From CAYQIM01 sp964417555 (GTDB lineage Bacteria; Pseudomonadota; Gammaproteobacteria; Diplorickettsiales; Diplorickettsiaceae), in assembly GCA_964417555.1 (NCBI GenBank), contig CAYQIM010000038.1:124001-188000 (forward strand): a stretch of 64,000 nucleotides of DNA. Reading direction: 5' to 3'. This document shows, piece after piece, positions 28,571 through 37,762 of this stretch. The notes under the pieces are model-generated. The model made no database searches. It was not told where the DNA came from and saw nothing but the letters and a program-made list of their open reading frames with translations. Position 1 is the stretch's first letter; every line of letters starts with the position of its first letter. The translations under genes and the position numbers were made by a program.

Positions 28571-28678
28571 ATGAAAAAACGAACTCGCCAATGGCTTTGG
28601 TTCATTGGTCTCTATATTGCAGGCATCGTAACAGTCGCTATTGTATCAACTTTATTGCGTTGTTTGATTCCACATTAG
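28571..28678 (+). CDS. CydX-like / DUF2474-type small membrane protein
   Basis: A 35-residue frame beginning MKKRTRQWLWFIGLY with a single hydrophobic helix and ending LLRCLIPH. The pattern (basic N-terminus, Trp pair, one transmembrane helix rich in Gly, Ala and Val) matches the DUF2474 proteins that follow CioAB genes and are regarded as small accessory subunits of bd oxidases. It lies 41 bp after cydB on the same strand. Its start lies immediately beside the first of three AGTATACT motifs. No strong Shine-Dalgarno is seen, so expression is inferred. Confidence 0.75.
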   Translation: MKKRTRQWLWFIGLYIAGIVTVAIVSTLLRCLIPH

Positions 28679-28682
28679 TTCT

Positions 28683-28698
28683 TTTGAGTATACTCAAA
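28683..28698. promoter_or_regulatory. Perfect 16-bp palindrome after cydX-like gene
   Basis: TTTGAGTATACTCAAA is exactly self-complementary. The same AGTATACT centre occurs 125 bp upstream (28561-28570 region) and 45 bp downstream (28733-28742), both within the 14-bp direct repeat gaagagtatactta. It could be a protein-binding operator or part of a degenerate repeat. Confidence 0.4.
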
Positions 28699-28740
28699 GC
28701 AATTGGCTTGCAGCCGAAAATTCGGGTGAGAAGAGTATAC

Positions 28741-30006
28741 TTAGGCTGCAGGGGCTACCGAGTGAACATATCCCTCCAGTGTAATAATTTTTTTGCCTTC
28801 TGGAGTGTGTTTGAAGAAAAAGTTGTTTTTATCTTCTTTCGAAGCGATAAAGTTTGGAATTATCTTCGCTATTTCATGCAATATTCTATATAAATAGGTA
28901 AGTTGTTCTAAATTAGGTTGGTTAGCTTCTTTGTAGTTTTTAATGATATCTTCACTTTCAATTTTAAATTTTTTGAAATCTTCTAATAATTTTTCTCTAT
29001 TGTCATTTACTGTAGCTAATTTTATCGTGAAATAATTATTTACTACCGTGTGCAATTTTTCTTTTACCGTTGGATCAAGGATGTTATCAATTAATTGAAG
29101 TAATTTTAGATATTTCTCTTTTATTGGGCTCAGTTTTTTAGTTAGCTTTTTTGTCTCTTCGTATATAGACATTATTTGGTCTTCAACAATAAAAAAACCT
29201 GGTTCTTTTCCTTGATAGCCCCAGTTAAAGGCTTTGAAAGCTTGTTTTTCATCCCGTTCGTTAATTTTTATACCAATGTAAGTATCTATCAAGTTATAAA
29301 CATCTGATTCAGATTTTTCTGGAAAGTGCTTTTTAATGCTATGGACAACTCGTGCGTAAAATAGGCTTGCTTTTGAAATAGTTTCCGGATTAAAGTCATT
29401 TGTAATTAAAGGGATAATTGAACTTTTAATATTATCTAATTCAGAGCTAACAGAGCTAAGCTTTTGAGCCTCTAATATGACTGTTTCTGCGGAAAGAAAA
29501 TTCGAGGCTTCGAAATTGCTAACTAAAATATTTTTTAAGATATAAAAAAAATTACTAATTTCAGGGCCTTTATTTTCATTGTTATCAAGGCGGTTAGTCT
29601 CATTTTGTAGCGATTCTATAACAGTATCAACTTGGCGCAATATAGTTTGTTTAATATTCTCTATTTTTTTTATTGCTGCTTTAACTGTTAAGCCCGCCTC
29701 TCCTTGTTGAAGCTCAGCAAATTTTACCGGAAGCCCCTTTATGGGGTCGGTGAGTGTTAAATTGAATTTGCTTAGTGTATCTTTTTTTGCAATAGCTTCT
29801 TTTTTAGACTTTGTCTTATCTGTATGTCTTACGATAAAATTACCAGATTGAAGCTCGAATTCAACTTCATTTAGGGAGGAATTTAGGACAGAGGAAGATG
29901 ATCTGGCTTCCCAAAACGTATCTGAAGAAGGACAATCTCTAATGAATTTTATTAAACAGGCAATATTAAAAACGAGACTATCGGGCAAAGCCAAAGCATT
30001 TTTCAT
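28741..30006 (-). CDS. Unknown coiled-coil-rich protein (effector candidate)
   Basis: A 421-residue AT-rich coding region with no recognised family. It is mostly predicted helical and Lys/Glu/Asn-rich, with repeated helical stretches such as IKKIENIKQTILRQVD and LKKLSPIKEKYLKLLQ-like segments. There is no signal peptide and no transmembrane helix. The next minus-strand gene upstream is a phosphotransferase-like gene, 130 bp away. Large helical cytosolic proteins without homologues are typical of Dot/Icm substrates in Legionellales. That role is a guess; the last 17 residues do not show an obvious acidic secretion block. Confidence 0.5.
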   Translation of the reverse strand: MKNALALPDSLVFNIACLIKFIRDCPSSDTFWEARSSSSVLNSSLNEVEFELQSGNFIVRHTDKTKSKKEAIAKKDTLSKFNLTLTDPIKGLPVKFAELQQGEAGLTVKAAIKKIENIKQTILRQVDTVIESLQNETNRLDNNENKGPEISNFFYILKNILVSNFEASNFLSAETVILEAQKLSSVSSELDNIKSSIIPLITNDFNPETISKASLFYARVVHSIKKHFPEKSESDVYNLIDTYIGIKINERDEKQAFKAFNWGYQGKEPGFFIVEDQIMSIYEETKKLTKKLSPIKEKYLKLLQLIDNILDPTVKEKLHTVVNNYFTIKLATVNDNREKLLEDFKKFKIESEDIIKNYKEANQPNLEQLTYLYRILHEIAKIIPNFIASKEDKNNFFFKHTPEGKKIITLEGYVHSVAPAA

Positions 30007-30136
30007 TATTTGCTTCTCTATTAAACAACCTCCTTGTATATTAAATTATTTTTAACTATACTAGATGTAAAATTTTTTGCAATGCCTTATTATATGGACT
30101 TATTAACTTAGTCATGTATAGAACAATGTGTTTTTT

Positions 30137-31228
30137 CTAATGAAGAAGTTTCAAACGAAGTATTTGTTTGCTGAGTTTCAAAGGCTGGAAAAAAGTAGTG
30201 TGAGAAACTAAAGAAAAATTTTTTTCATCTAAGTTCAGACTATCTAATGCTTTTGATGTTTTTTTACTGTAAATATGGATAGCTTTCTCCAATTCTTTTT
30301 TCTTATCGCCCTCGTTGAATTGCAATTCAAATTTAGCCCAAAGTACAATCGAAAAGTAATTTATGGGTTCAAATAACTGTATTCGCTGTTTTAAACTTCT
30401 AATTTCATTCTCGTCTAGCGTTATTTTTCCAGATCGCTGATAACTATCGAGAAAAATTTTTCTATTTTCTTCGTTGAAGTCGGAAACACAGAATAAACGT
30501 GCTATATCGTAGGCCGGATCTTCGAGACTAGAAACTTCCCAATCTATCAGTTGCATGGTCCCGCCGGTCTCAATTAAATTGCTATGATGCAGATCGCCAT
30601 GTGATGGACGTTCTATGACATTAAATTTGGCAAGAATATTTCTAATTTTGGTTATTTTTTCTAAAATAGGCTTATCCTGTTCATTTAAAATTTTTTGTAT
30701 GTTTACAAAGCTTTTTGATTTAGCATCAACGAAAGAAAATGGTGTCTCTGGATTTTTTTTAAATTGACCCGAATAATAATGAAGTTTTTTTACAAGTTTA
30801 GCAACAGCTTTAATTTTTTCTCGGCTTTTTAAGTCATCTAGGGTTACAAGTCGATAATGAGTAATAAAGCATGTGACTAATAAGTTGTGTTTAGAATAGT
30901 AAGCGACTGGTTCTAAAGGGCATAAATTGACATCTCGAGCTTGCTTTAGATTGTTAACTTCAATTGAGAGGTTACGTACAAGAGGATTAGTCAATTTAGG
31001 AAAACGTAAAACTAAATCGTTAATCTGATAAGTTGCATTAGAGTACCTTCCGGGGATTTTAATACATTTTTTGGGATTATTGAGTTTCGAACTAAGTAAT
31101 TCTTTAAGGCAGGGCTTGTTAAACAATGCAGTTGTTGTTTCTTCCGCTTCCATTGTTAAATCTTGTAAGGCGGCAGTGAGCTGCTGTTTTTCTGAGATTA
31201 AATAAGAGGTTTTTTTACTATTCAGCAT
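30137..31228 (-). CDS. APH/choline-kinase-family phosphotransferase
   Basis: A 363-residue kinase-like protein. The catalytic loop PSHGDLHHSNLIE (near residue 205) and the metal-binding MQLIDWEVSSLEDPAYDIA (near 225) are the hallmarks of choline/ethanolamine and thiamine kinases. The N-terminal part has PGRYSNATYQINDLVLRFP. The substrate could be choline, thiamine or another small alcohol. Intracellular bacteria use choline kinases for lipid or surface modification, and some Legionellales effectors have this fold. There is no secretion signal. Low GC and an unknown neighbour suggest an accessory gene. Confidence 0.7.
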   Translation of the reverse strand: MLNSKKTSYLISEKQQLTAALQDLTMEAEETTTALFNKPCLKELLSSKLNNPKKCIKIPGRYSNATYQINDLVLRFPKLTNPLVRNLSIEVNNLKQARDVNLCPLEPVAYYSKHNLLVTCFITHYRLVTLDDLKSREKIKAVAKLVKKLHYYSGQFKKNPETPFSFVDAKSKSFVNIQKILNEQDKPILEKITKIRNILAKFNVIERPSHGDLHHSNLIETGGTMQLIDWEVSSLEDPAYDIARLFCVSDFNEENRKIFLDSYQRSGKITLDENEIRSLKQRIQLFEPINYFSIVLWAKFELQFNEGDKKKELEKAIHIYSKKTSKALDSLNLDEKNFSLVSHTTFFQPLKLSKQILRLKLLH

Positions 31229-31472
31229 AATAAATCCTTTTTAATTCTAATTTTCTGAGATTGATAACAATTTCTTGCAACGGTTTTATTTTTATGGGCG
31301 ACATTTAAGCGAAATAAAATATCTATTATAGATATTTTATCAGAACATTCTAATGATATCTGCTAAAATACAGTGATTGACTAAAGGTATTAAACTTAGG
31401 AAAATCTCGCTGATTAGGAATAGCTTACCCTTTCCCATGTCCGAACGTTAAGAGTAGTAAGTAGTAAAAATT

Positions 31473-31982
31473 ATGACGATACATTCGATTATTCATTTGC
31501 CTGATGCACGTTTGCGTGCGCCTACGGATATAGTTACTATTTTTGATGCGAATTTACAGCAGTTAATCGATGACATGTTTGAAACGATGTATGCTGCCAA
31601 AGGAATTGGTTTGGCAGCACCTCAGATTGCTATCAATAAAAAGCTTGCTGTTGTTGATGTGTCTAATGATAAATCGTCGACTCTATGCTTAATCAATCCA
31701 GAAATCATTGCAAAGCGTGGTGAAGCGCTTATGGAAGAAGGTTGTTTGTCAGTTCCAGGAGTTTATGACAAAGCACCACGAGCACTCTGGGTTAAATTAT
31801 CTTCCATGGATAGAAATGGAAAGCCTTATGTAGTAGAAGCTGAAGGCCTATTAGCTCACTGTATTCAGCATGAAATAGATCATCTCAATGGAAAACTATT
31901 TGTAGATTATTTATCGCCTCTTAAACGCCAATTAGCGCGTAAAAAACTAGAGAAAATAAAAAAACGACAGGGTAACTCTTGA
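31473..31982 (+). CDS. def: Peptide deformylase
   Basis: A 169-residue metalloenzyme that removes the formyl group from nascent proteins. All three motifs are present: GIGLAAPQI near 45, EEGCLSVPG near 90 and HEIDHLNGKLFVDYLS near 133, giving the Cys and two His metal ligands and the catalytic Glu. Its stop overlaps the start of fmt. The operon def-fmt-rsmB is common in gammaproteobacteria. Confidence 0.97.
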   Translation: MTIHSIIHLPDARLRAPTDIVTIFDANLQQLIDDMFETMYAAKGIGLAAPQIAINKKLAVVDVSNDKSSTLCLINPEIIAKRGEALMEEGCLSVPGVYDKAPRALWVKLSSMDRNGKPYVVEAEGLLAHCIQHEIDHLNGKLFVDYLSPLKRQLARKKLEKIKKRQGNS

Positions 31983-32914
31983 ATATTATTTTTGCCGGCA
32001 CTCCTGAATTTGTGTTACCAAGTTTGCAGCGCTTATTACTATCTGAGCATCGAGTTCTTGCGGTCTATACACAACCTGATCGACCCAAAGGGCGAGGTCG
32101 TCATTTGTTAATGAGCCCTATTAAGCAATTTGCATTAGAAAAAAATCTTCCTGTTTGTCAGCCTATATCATTACGTAATGCTGACGAACAGGAAAAATTA
32201 AAGGAGTGGGCAGCAGATCTCATGGTTGTGGTTGCTTATGGTCTTATTTTACCTAAACCCGTTTTAGCTATTCCCCCTTTAGGCTGTATAAATATTCATG
32301 CCTCATTATTGCCCCGCTGGCGTGGAGCAGCACCGATTCAGCGGGCTATTTTAGCGGGTGATACTGAAACAGGCGTTAGCATTATGCAAATGGATGAAGG
32401 CTTGGATACCGGACAAGTTTTACAGAGTGTTGCCTGTGAAATAGAGGAGACGGATACGAGTCAAATCCTACAAGATCGTTTAGCCCGGTTAGGGGCTGAG
32501 GCCTTAATAACGAGTTTACATGCCATCCAACAAGGAAACTATCAACTAAAAACGCAAGACAATAATGAAAGTACCTATGCCAAGAAAATAGATAAGGCAG
32601 AGGCAGAGATTAATTGGCAGCAAAGTGCTGAGATTATTGATAGAATGGTGCGTGCATTCAACCCGAAACCTATAGCTTACACGTTTATCAATAAACTTTT
32701 ATTGCGTGTTTGGTCAGCAACGGTCTTAGATCAAACATCCCACCATCCTCCAGGCGTTATAGTGAAGGTGGCTTCCGAAGGAATTGATGTAATGACAGCT
32801 TGCGGAATAGTACGTTTATTACAATTACAATTACCCGGAGGACGCTGTTTACCTGTTTCTGAACTTCTTCATTCAAAATCGCATTTATTTCGTGTCGATA
32901 CACTTTTAGGTTAA
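31979..32914 (+). CDS. fmt: Methionyl-tRNA formyltransferase
   Basis: A 311-residue enzyme that formylates initiator Met-tRNA. MNIIFAGTPEFVLPSL starts the protein; INIHASLLPRWRGAAPIQRAI (near 110-130) and the SIMQMDEGLDTG segment hold the conserved Asn, His and Asp. The start is TTG at 31979, overlapping the def stop (TTGA). No in-frame ATG gives a complete N-terminus, so TTG is needed. The C-terminal OB-like domain is present. Confidence 0.96.
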   Translation: MNIIFAGTPEFVLPSLQRLLLSEHRVLAVYTQPDRPKGRGRHLLMSPIKQFALEKNLPVCQPISLRNADEQEKLKEWAADLMVVVAYGLILPKPVLAIPPLGCINIHASLLPRWRGAAPIQRAILAGDTETGVSIMQMDEGLDTGQVLQSVACEIEETDTSQILQDRLARLGAEALITSLHAIQQGNYQLKTQDNNESTYAKKIDKAEAEINWQQSAEIIDRMVRAFNPKPIAYTFINKLLLRVWSATVLDQTSHHPPGVIVKVASEGIDVMTACGIVRLLQLQLPGGRCLPVSELLHSKSHLFRVDTLLG

Positions 32915-32919
32915 AACAC

Positions 32920-34212
32920 ATGACTAACCCCCGTGCATTGGCAGCGCAAATAATTGCGCGGGTATTAACAGAAGGGATATCACTGACAGAGGCTTTTGCG
33001 CAAGGTTTGATAAGGGTAAAAGATTCTCGAGATAGGGGTTTTATCCAAGAATTATGCTTTGGTGTAATACGCTGGTATGGTCCGCTGAGACAGATTTGTT
33101 CTTATTTATTAAAAAGGCCATTAAGTAATAATGACCAAGATATTTATGCATTATTGTTAATTGGGCTTTATCAATTTATTTATTTAAAGACAGCAGCTCA
33201 TGCGGCGGTTCATGAAACAGTACAATCTGCAAAAGAACTTAAGAAAAATTGGGCTGTACCACTTATTAACGGCGTACTGCGCTCCTTTCAACGCCAACAA
33301 GCCGGATTATTAAAAAAATTGTCGCGGGAGGTACAGTATGCACATCCCGCTTGGTTCATAAAAAAATACAGCAAGCTTGGCCACAGGACTGGCAAGCTAT
33401 TATTGAAGCTAACAACCAAGCACCACCCATGAGTTTGCGTGTTAATCAGTTAAAAGATTCGCGAGAGGGCTATTTACAAAAACTGCAAGAAAAAGCGATA
33501 GCGGCGCGATCTAGCGAGATTAGTGAGGTTGGAATTCTACTTAATGAAGCCTGTAATGTGTTTGGCTTACCAGGATTTTCAGAAGGAGAAGTCTCTGTAC
33601 AAGATACTTCTAGCGGCTGTTTTATTGTTATTGCAGCCTAATCAATCTATATTAGATGCATGCGCTGCGCCAGGGGGTAAATTTGCCCATATATTAGAGA
33701 GGCAACCCGATTTAAAAGCCTGTGTAGCGGTTGACCAGGATGAGGATCGGTTAAGTAAAGTTGCTGAAAACCTTGCGCGTTTGAAATTGATGAGTAATAA
33801 GGTGAAATTGATTTGTGCGAAAGCACAAACACTTAAAAGTTGGCAAGATGAATTATTTGATAGAATTTTATTAGATGCTCCTTGCTCTGGAAGCGGTATT
33901 ATTCGTAGGCATCCCGATATCAAGCTATTACGTAGAGAAGAAGATATTTCTAAACTTGCAAAGCAGCAACTTGAACTTTTACTAGGACTTTGGCCGCTAC
34001 TTAAACCAAATGGTTTTTTACTCTATGCGACCTGTTCTGTTTTGCCTGAGGAAAACCAGCAGGTTATCCAGCGTTTTTTATCACAACAGCCTGATGCCAA
34101 AGAAGATATTATCGATGCAGAATGGGGAGTGGCTTGTGAACGAGGGCGGCAAATTTTCCCACAGATTCGTGGTACAGATGGATTTTATTATGCTAGATTG
34201 TTAAAAAAATAA
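32920..34212 (+). pseudogene. rsmB: 16S rRNA m5C967 methyltransferase, broken by two frameshifts
   Basis: Three overlapping frames together spell one RsmB of about 430 residues. The N-terminal NusB-like domain (ending WFIKK) leaves frame at an A7 run (33360-33366); one more A restores IQQAWPQDWQ. The middle frame ends after SVQDTSS near 33611-33616, where a net shift moves to a third frame: LLLLQPNQSILDACAAPGGK, then LLDAPCSGSGIIRRHPDIK and YATCSVLPEEN, including both conserved cysteines. E. coli RsmB reads VQDASAQ at that junction, so a few bases are probably lost. Two independent lesions favour a true pseudogene over a sequencing slip. Confidence 0.85.
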
Positions 34213-34224
34213 ATGAGTTATGTT

Positions 34225-34755
34225 ATGAAAATAAAACTATCTTTTCTTAGTTGTTTGCTTTTAATAAGTCCTTTTTTGCTTTCTGCTTGTACAACATCTA
34301 CGATGCAACAAAGCAATAATCTGCATGCTGTTAGCATTGAAAAAAGAAAAACAGTGGCTAAGAAAAATAAAGAATCGCCACCCCCATTGATTCAAGTAAT
34401 CCAAAGTCCTGACCGTCTACGAATTGTTCTTTATAGTGATGTTTGTTTTCAGGACAATAGCCGCTTAACTGCGGAATGTTCACAGCAACTTGCTACTACG
34501 ATGAAGTTAATAAAGCATTATGGCGATAGTCTTATTCAAGTAGTGGGTTATACCGACGACATCTATGACCCGAAAATGGCAGCTGAAATTTCACAGCGAC
34601 AAGCGGATACCGTGGTCGCTTTTTTATGGTCAAAAGGGATTGGCTCTCAGCGTTTACGTGCAGTAGGATTTGGTAATCATGATCCTATTGCGAGTAATCA
34701 AAGTGTAAAGGCTAGTGCAGCTAATCGACGTGTGGAAATTATGCTAGTGAAATAA
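34225..34755 (+). CDS. OmpA-family lipoprotein (peptidoglycan-binding domain)
   Basis: A lipoprotein of about 176 residues. ATG 34213 opens MSYVMKIKL, but the signal MKIKLSFLSCLLLISPFLLSAC with lipobox LSAC fits better from ATG 34225, so I use the later start. The C-terminal half is an OmpA-like domain: IQVVGYTDDI, QRQADTVVAFLWSKGI, and NRRVEIML at the end. It should anchor the outer membrane to peptidoglycan. It sits last in the def-fmt-rsmB cluster and ends directly at R2 copy 2. Confidence 0.85.
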   Translation: MKIKLSFLSCLLLISPFLLSACTTSTMQQSNNLHAVSIEKRKTVAKKNKESPPPLIQVIQSPDRLRIVLYSDVCFQDNSRLTAECSQQLATTMKLIKHYGDSLIQVVGYTDDIYDPKMAAEISQRQADTVVAFLWSKGIGSQRLRAVGFGNHDPIASNQSVKASAANRRVEIMLVK

Positions 34756-34897
34756 GAACGTGTCTTCAAATACACGATGACAGCCAAAAACATTATTTTT
34801 CTGTGTTTCGCTACTCACATACCTCATGTATGCTCCGTTGCGTTACTAGAAAAAACAATGTTTTTTGTCTCGTCCTAACACATTTGAAGCCACGTTC
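34756..34897 (+). repeat. R2 long-hairpin intergenic repeat, copy 2
   Basis: A 142-bp element with ends gaacgtgtcttcaaat and atttgaagccacgttc, internally self-complementary like copy 1 (aaaacattatttttctg against aaaaaacaatgttttttgtc). It fills the gap between the TAA of the OmpA lipoprotein (34753-34755) and the stop of the convergent DUF2807 gene (34901-34903) almost exactly. Confidence 0.8.
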
Positions 34898-34900
34898 TAA

Positions 34901-35800
34901 TTATCCCGTATTAGCAAGTACCAAGCCGCTAGTTTCTGTGTAGGTATTTAAGAAATTCACAGGAGTGGAGTAATAAATAATACTAGCATCCTTAGCTAAA
35001 GCGCTTAGTTTGTTTTTAATAGTGACTTCAGCATAGGCTTGGTTTTTTGTTTTGATAAAGCCATTATCCGATCGTAGTTGTTTGGCAAATAGATGTGTTT
35101 TTTTTGAAAGATTAACGTCTAAGTTTTTGGTAATACCAGCTAAAAAAATTCTTCCATTACCACTGCCATTTATTTGTAAATAAGGGCTGTCTAGCCAGTA
35201 AATGTTGAGATCGCCGTTACCAGTAACATTGAGCTTATGTAAGGCAATATCTCCTCCTAGCCTAATTTTTCCTGCACTTTCGTTTTGAATGGTTAGATTA
35301 GAGCTAACAATATTATGAAGCGTAATATTGACTTTGTTGCCGGCATAAAGCGATTTTAAATCGAGTTTCTTTGTACAAAGTTTAATGCAACCTTCTCCTG
35401 TTGCGGTGAGAGACAATGTTCCTGTTAAACCTTTGCCAAATAAGCTGCCATTGCTATTAAAATTGATTTGGTTTAGTTGCGAGGGTGTAATATTTAACCT
35501 GATACTTAAACGATCTCCTTTACGTGGCCAATAAGTCCATTTTGTTCCAAGATAGAGTATATGATTTTTTATTTTCCAATTTACTGCAGCAACGGTTTTT
35601 GGGTCGCCAAAGACTTGTAAGGAAGGTGTTGAAGGCTTTATTTGGGTCTGAGTATCGATGATGACATTGACCGGACCTTGAATAACTAATCCAGAAAAAA
35701 ATGGAGTAGATACATTTTTGACGACTAAGGGAGGGGGAGCTGCAATTACAGGGGTAGAGAAAAAGAAGCAGATGGCAAATAGGCAGGCCAATGGTTTCAT
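34901..35800 (-). CDS. Exported DUF2807 (head GIN domain) protein
   Basis: A 299-residue protein with a signal peptide (MKPLACLFAICFFFSTPVIA) and a repetitive right-handed beta-helix-like body. Segments such as VNVIID, LSIRLNITPSQLNQINFNSNGSL and LNVTGNGDLNIYWLDSPYLQ are typical of the putative auto-transporter adhesin head GIN family. The function of these proteins is unknown; they are secreted or outer-membrane associated. It is convergent with the OmpA lipoprotein, separated only by an R2 repeat. Confidence 0.75.
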   Translation of the reverse strand: MKPLACLFAICFFFSTPVIAAPPPLVVKNVSTPFFSGLVIQGPVNVIIDTQTQIKPSTPSLQVFGDPKTVAAVNWKIKNHILYLGTKWTYWPRKGDRLSIRLNITPSQLNQINFNSNGSLFGKGLTGTLSLTATGEGCIKLCTKKLDLKSLYAGNKVNITLHNIVSSNLTIQNESAGKIRLGGDIALHKLNVTGNGDLNIYWLDSPYLQINGSGNGRIFLAGITKNLDVNLSKKTHLFAKQLRSDNGFIKTKNQAYAEVTIKNKLSALAKDASIIYYSTPVNFLNTYTETSGLVLANTG

Positions 35801-36001
35801 AAGTTTATCTCTTTCTTATTATTTTTTTAAGGATAATACCTTTTTTGTACAAATTTTACTATAGAAGGAAAAGCTATATTCTGTGTACTAATTCACAAGC
35901 CACTCGTCAATTTTCCACTGAAGCTGCTCTCATTGCTATATTTTTCCTTAAGCTTATTAGGTTATAATCCCAAACTTACTGCGCCTATCGATTGAGCATT
36001 T

Positions 36002-37762
36002 ATGAAGCATATTATTCAACAAGAAATCAAAGCGGCTTTAGCAGAGGATGAGATCGCTATTTCACTCCCTTTGGTTATTCAAGTGGAGTATGCAAGGGAT
36101 AAATCACATGGAGATTTCTCTAGTAATATTGCTTTATTGCTTGCTAAATCTTTAAAAAAGCAACCGCGGCAGTTAGCTGAGCAAATAATAGCCAATATTG
36201 ATTGTTCTAAACTCACTTCGGTAATCGAAAAGGTTGAAGTAGCTGGCCCAGGGTTTATTAACTTTTTTTTAAAAAAAACGGCATGGTATCCTGTTGTTAA
36301 GCAGATTTTAACGCAAGAAAAACAATTTGGCACCTCAGAAATAGGAAAAAACGAACGAATACTTGTGGAGTTTGTTTCAGCAAATCCTACGGGTCCTTTA
36401 CATGTAGGACATGGTCGAGGTGCGGCTTATGGTGATGCTTTAGTAAGATTATTGAGAACGGTGGGTTATCAAGCTCATGCAGAATACTACGTTAACGATG
36501 CGGGCCGCCAAATGGATATTTTAGCGACCAGTGTTTGGCTGCGTTATTTAGAGGTATGTGGAGATGAATTTGTTTTTCCAAGTGATGCTTATCGAGGTGC
36601 TTATGTTCGTGAAATCGCGAACGGTCTTTTATCCCAGTATGGACAACAGTTTTATAAGCCAATTGCACAGGTATTTGAAGACCTTCCTGTCGACGAGCCA
36701 CAAGGTGGCGATAAGGAAGTTTATATTGATGCCCTAATTTTAAAAGCAAAAAGCTTGTTAGGGGCAACTGATTACCAAAAAATATTTGAGGCGGGTTTAA
36801 ATGGAATTTTAGATGATATTAAAGAGGATCTGAGTGCTTTTAGAGTTATTTTTGATGGTTGGTTTTCAGAAAATAGTTTATTTAAGACAGGTTTTGTAAA
36901 CAAAACGGTGGAACGATTAAAAGCGGGCGGTCACACTTATGAAGCTTCAGGCGCATTATGGTTTAAATCAACAGCGTTTGGAGATGATAAGGACCGAGTA
37001 TTAATCCGAGAGAATGGACAACCTACTTATTTCGCAGCAGATGCGGCCTATCGGCTTGCCATTTTTGAGGATCGAGGTTTCAAAAGGATGGTTAATGTAT
37101 TAGGCGCGGATCATCATGGCTATGTTGCTAGAATACAGGCCGTTATCCAGGCGCTAGGTTATTCAAAAACCAACTTGACAGCATTGTTGGTTCAGTTCGC
37201 CATTCTTTATCGTGGTGATAAAAAAATTCAGATGTCTACGCGTAGTGGAGAATTTATTACTTTACGTGAATTGCGTGAGGAAGTAGGTACGGATGCTGCA
37301 CGGTTTTTTTATGTGTTGCGCCGTGCAGAGCAACATATGGATTTTGATCTAGAACTTGCGAAGGAACAATCGAATGCTAATCCGGTTTATTATGTACAGT
37401 ATGCTTATGCACGAATTTGTAGTGTGTTGCGTCAGCTCAAAACAAAACAATTCCATTGGGATAAAACAATGGGTATCGATTCACTAGAACAATTAAAAGA
37501 AGAGCAAGAAATCGACCTATTAGTTTTGTTGAACCGTTATCCAGAAATGTTAGAACAAGCCGCAAATTACTACGAGCCGCACATAGTAGCGAATTATTTA
37601 CGAGATTTAGCGCAGACTTTTCACGCTTATTATAACCAACATATTTTTCTAGTCGAGGAAACTGCATTGCGAAATGCGCGTTTGAATTTAATAGCTGCGA
37701 CTCAACAAGTGATACAGAATGGTTTAACTTTATTAGGCGTAGAAACGCTAGAAGTGATGTAA
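36002..37762 (+). CDS. argS: Arginyl-tRNA synthetase
   Basis: A 586-residue class I synthetase. The HIGH motif is SANPTGPLHVGHGRG near residue 130, and the KMSK-like loop is KKIQMSTRSGEFITL near 412, in the degenerate form common to ArgRS. The C-terminal DALR anticodon-binding domain (YYVQYAYARICSVLRQ onward) is complete. A TATAAT at 35963-35968 may be its -10. The stop overlaps the start of the SPOR-protein gene by one base. Confidence 0.97.
   Translation: MKHIIQQEIKAALAEDEIAISLPLVIQVEYARDKSHGDFSSNIALLLAKSLKKQPRQLAEQIIANIDCSKLTSVIEKVEVAGPGFINFFLKKTAWYPVVKQILTQEKQFGTSEIGKNERILVEFVSANPTGPLHVGHGRGAAYGDALVRLLRTVGYQAHAEYYVNDAGRQMDILATSVWLRYLEVCGDEFVFPSDAYRGAYVREIANGLLSQYGQQFYKPIAQVFEDLPVDEPQGGDKEVYIDALILKAKSLLGATDYQKIFEAGLNGILDDIKEDLSAFRVIFDGWFSENSLFKTGFVNKTVERLKAGGHTYEASGALWFKSTAFGDDKDRVLIRENGQPTYFAADAAYRLAIFEDRGFKRMVNVLGADHHGYVARIQAVIQALGYSKTNLTALLVQFAILYRGDKKIQMSTRSGEFITLRELREEVGTDAARFFYVLRRAEQHMDFDLELAKEQSNANPVYYVQYAYARICSVLRQLKTKQFHWDKTMGIDSLEQLKEEQEIDLLVLLNRYPEMLEQAANYYEPHIVANYLRDLAQTFHAYYNQHIFLVEETALRNARLNLIAATQQVIQNGLTLLGVETLEVM

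Noticed and set aside
28534..28893. 119-residue plus-strand frame after cydB
   Set aside because: It spans the cydX-like gene in another frame and runs into the opposite-strand unknown gene; the 35-residue frame is far more protein-like.
33642..33923. 93-residue minus-strand frame within rsmB
   Set aside because: Antisense shadow of the conserved methyltransferase core.
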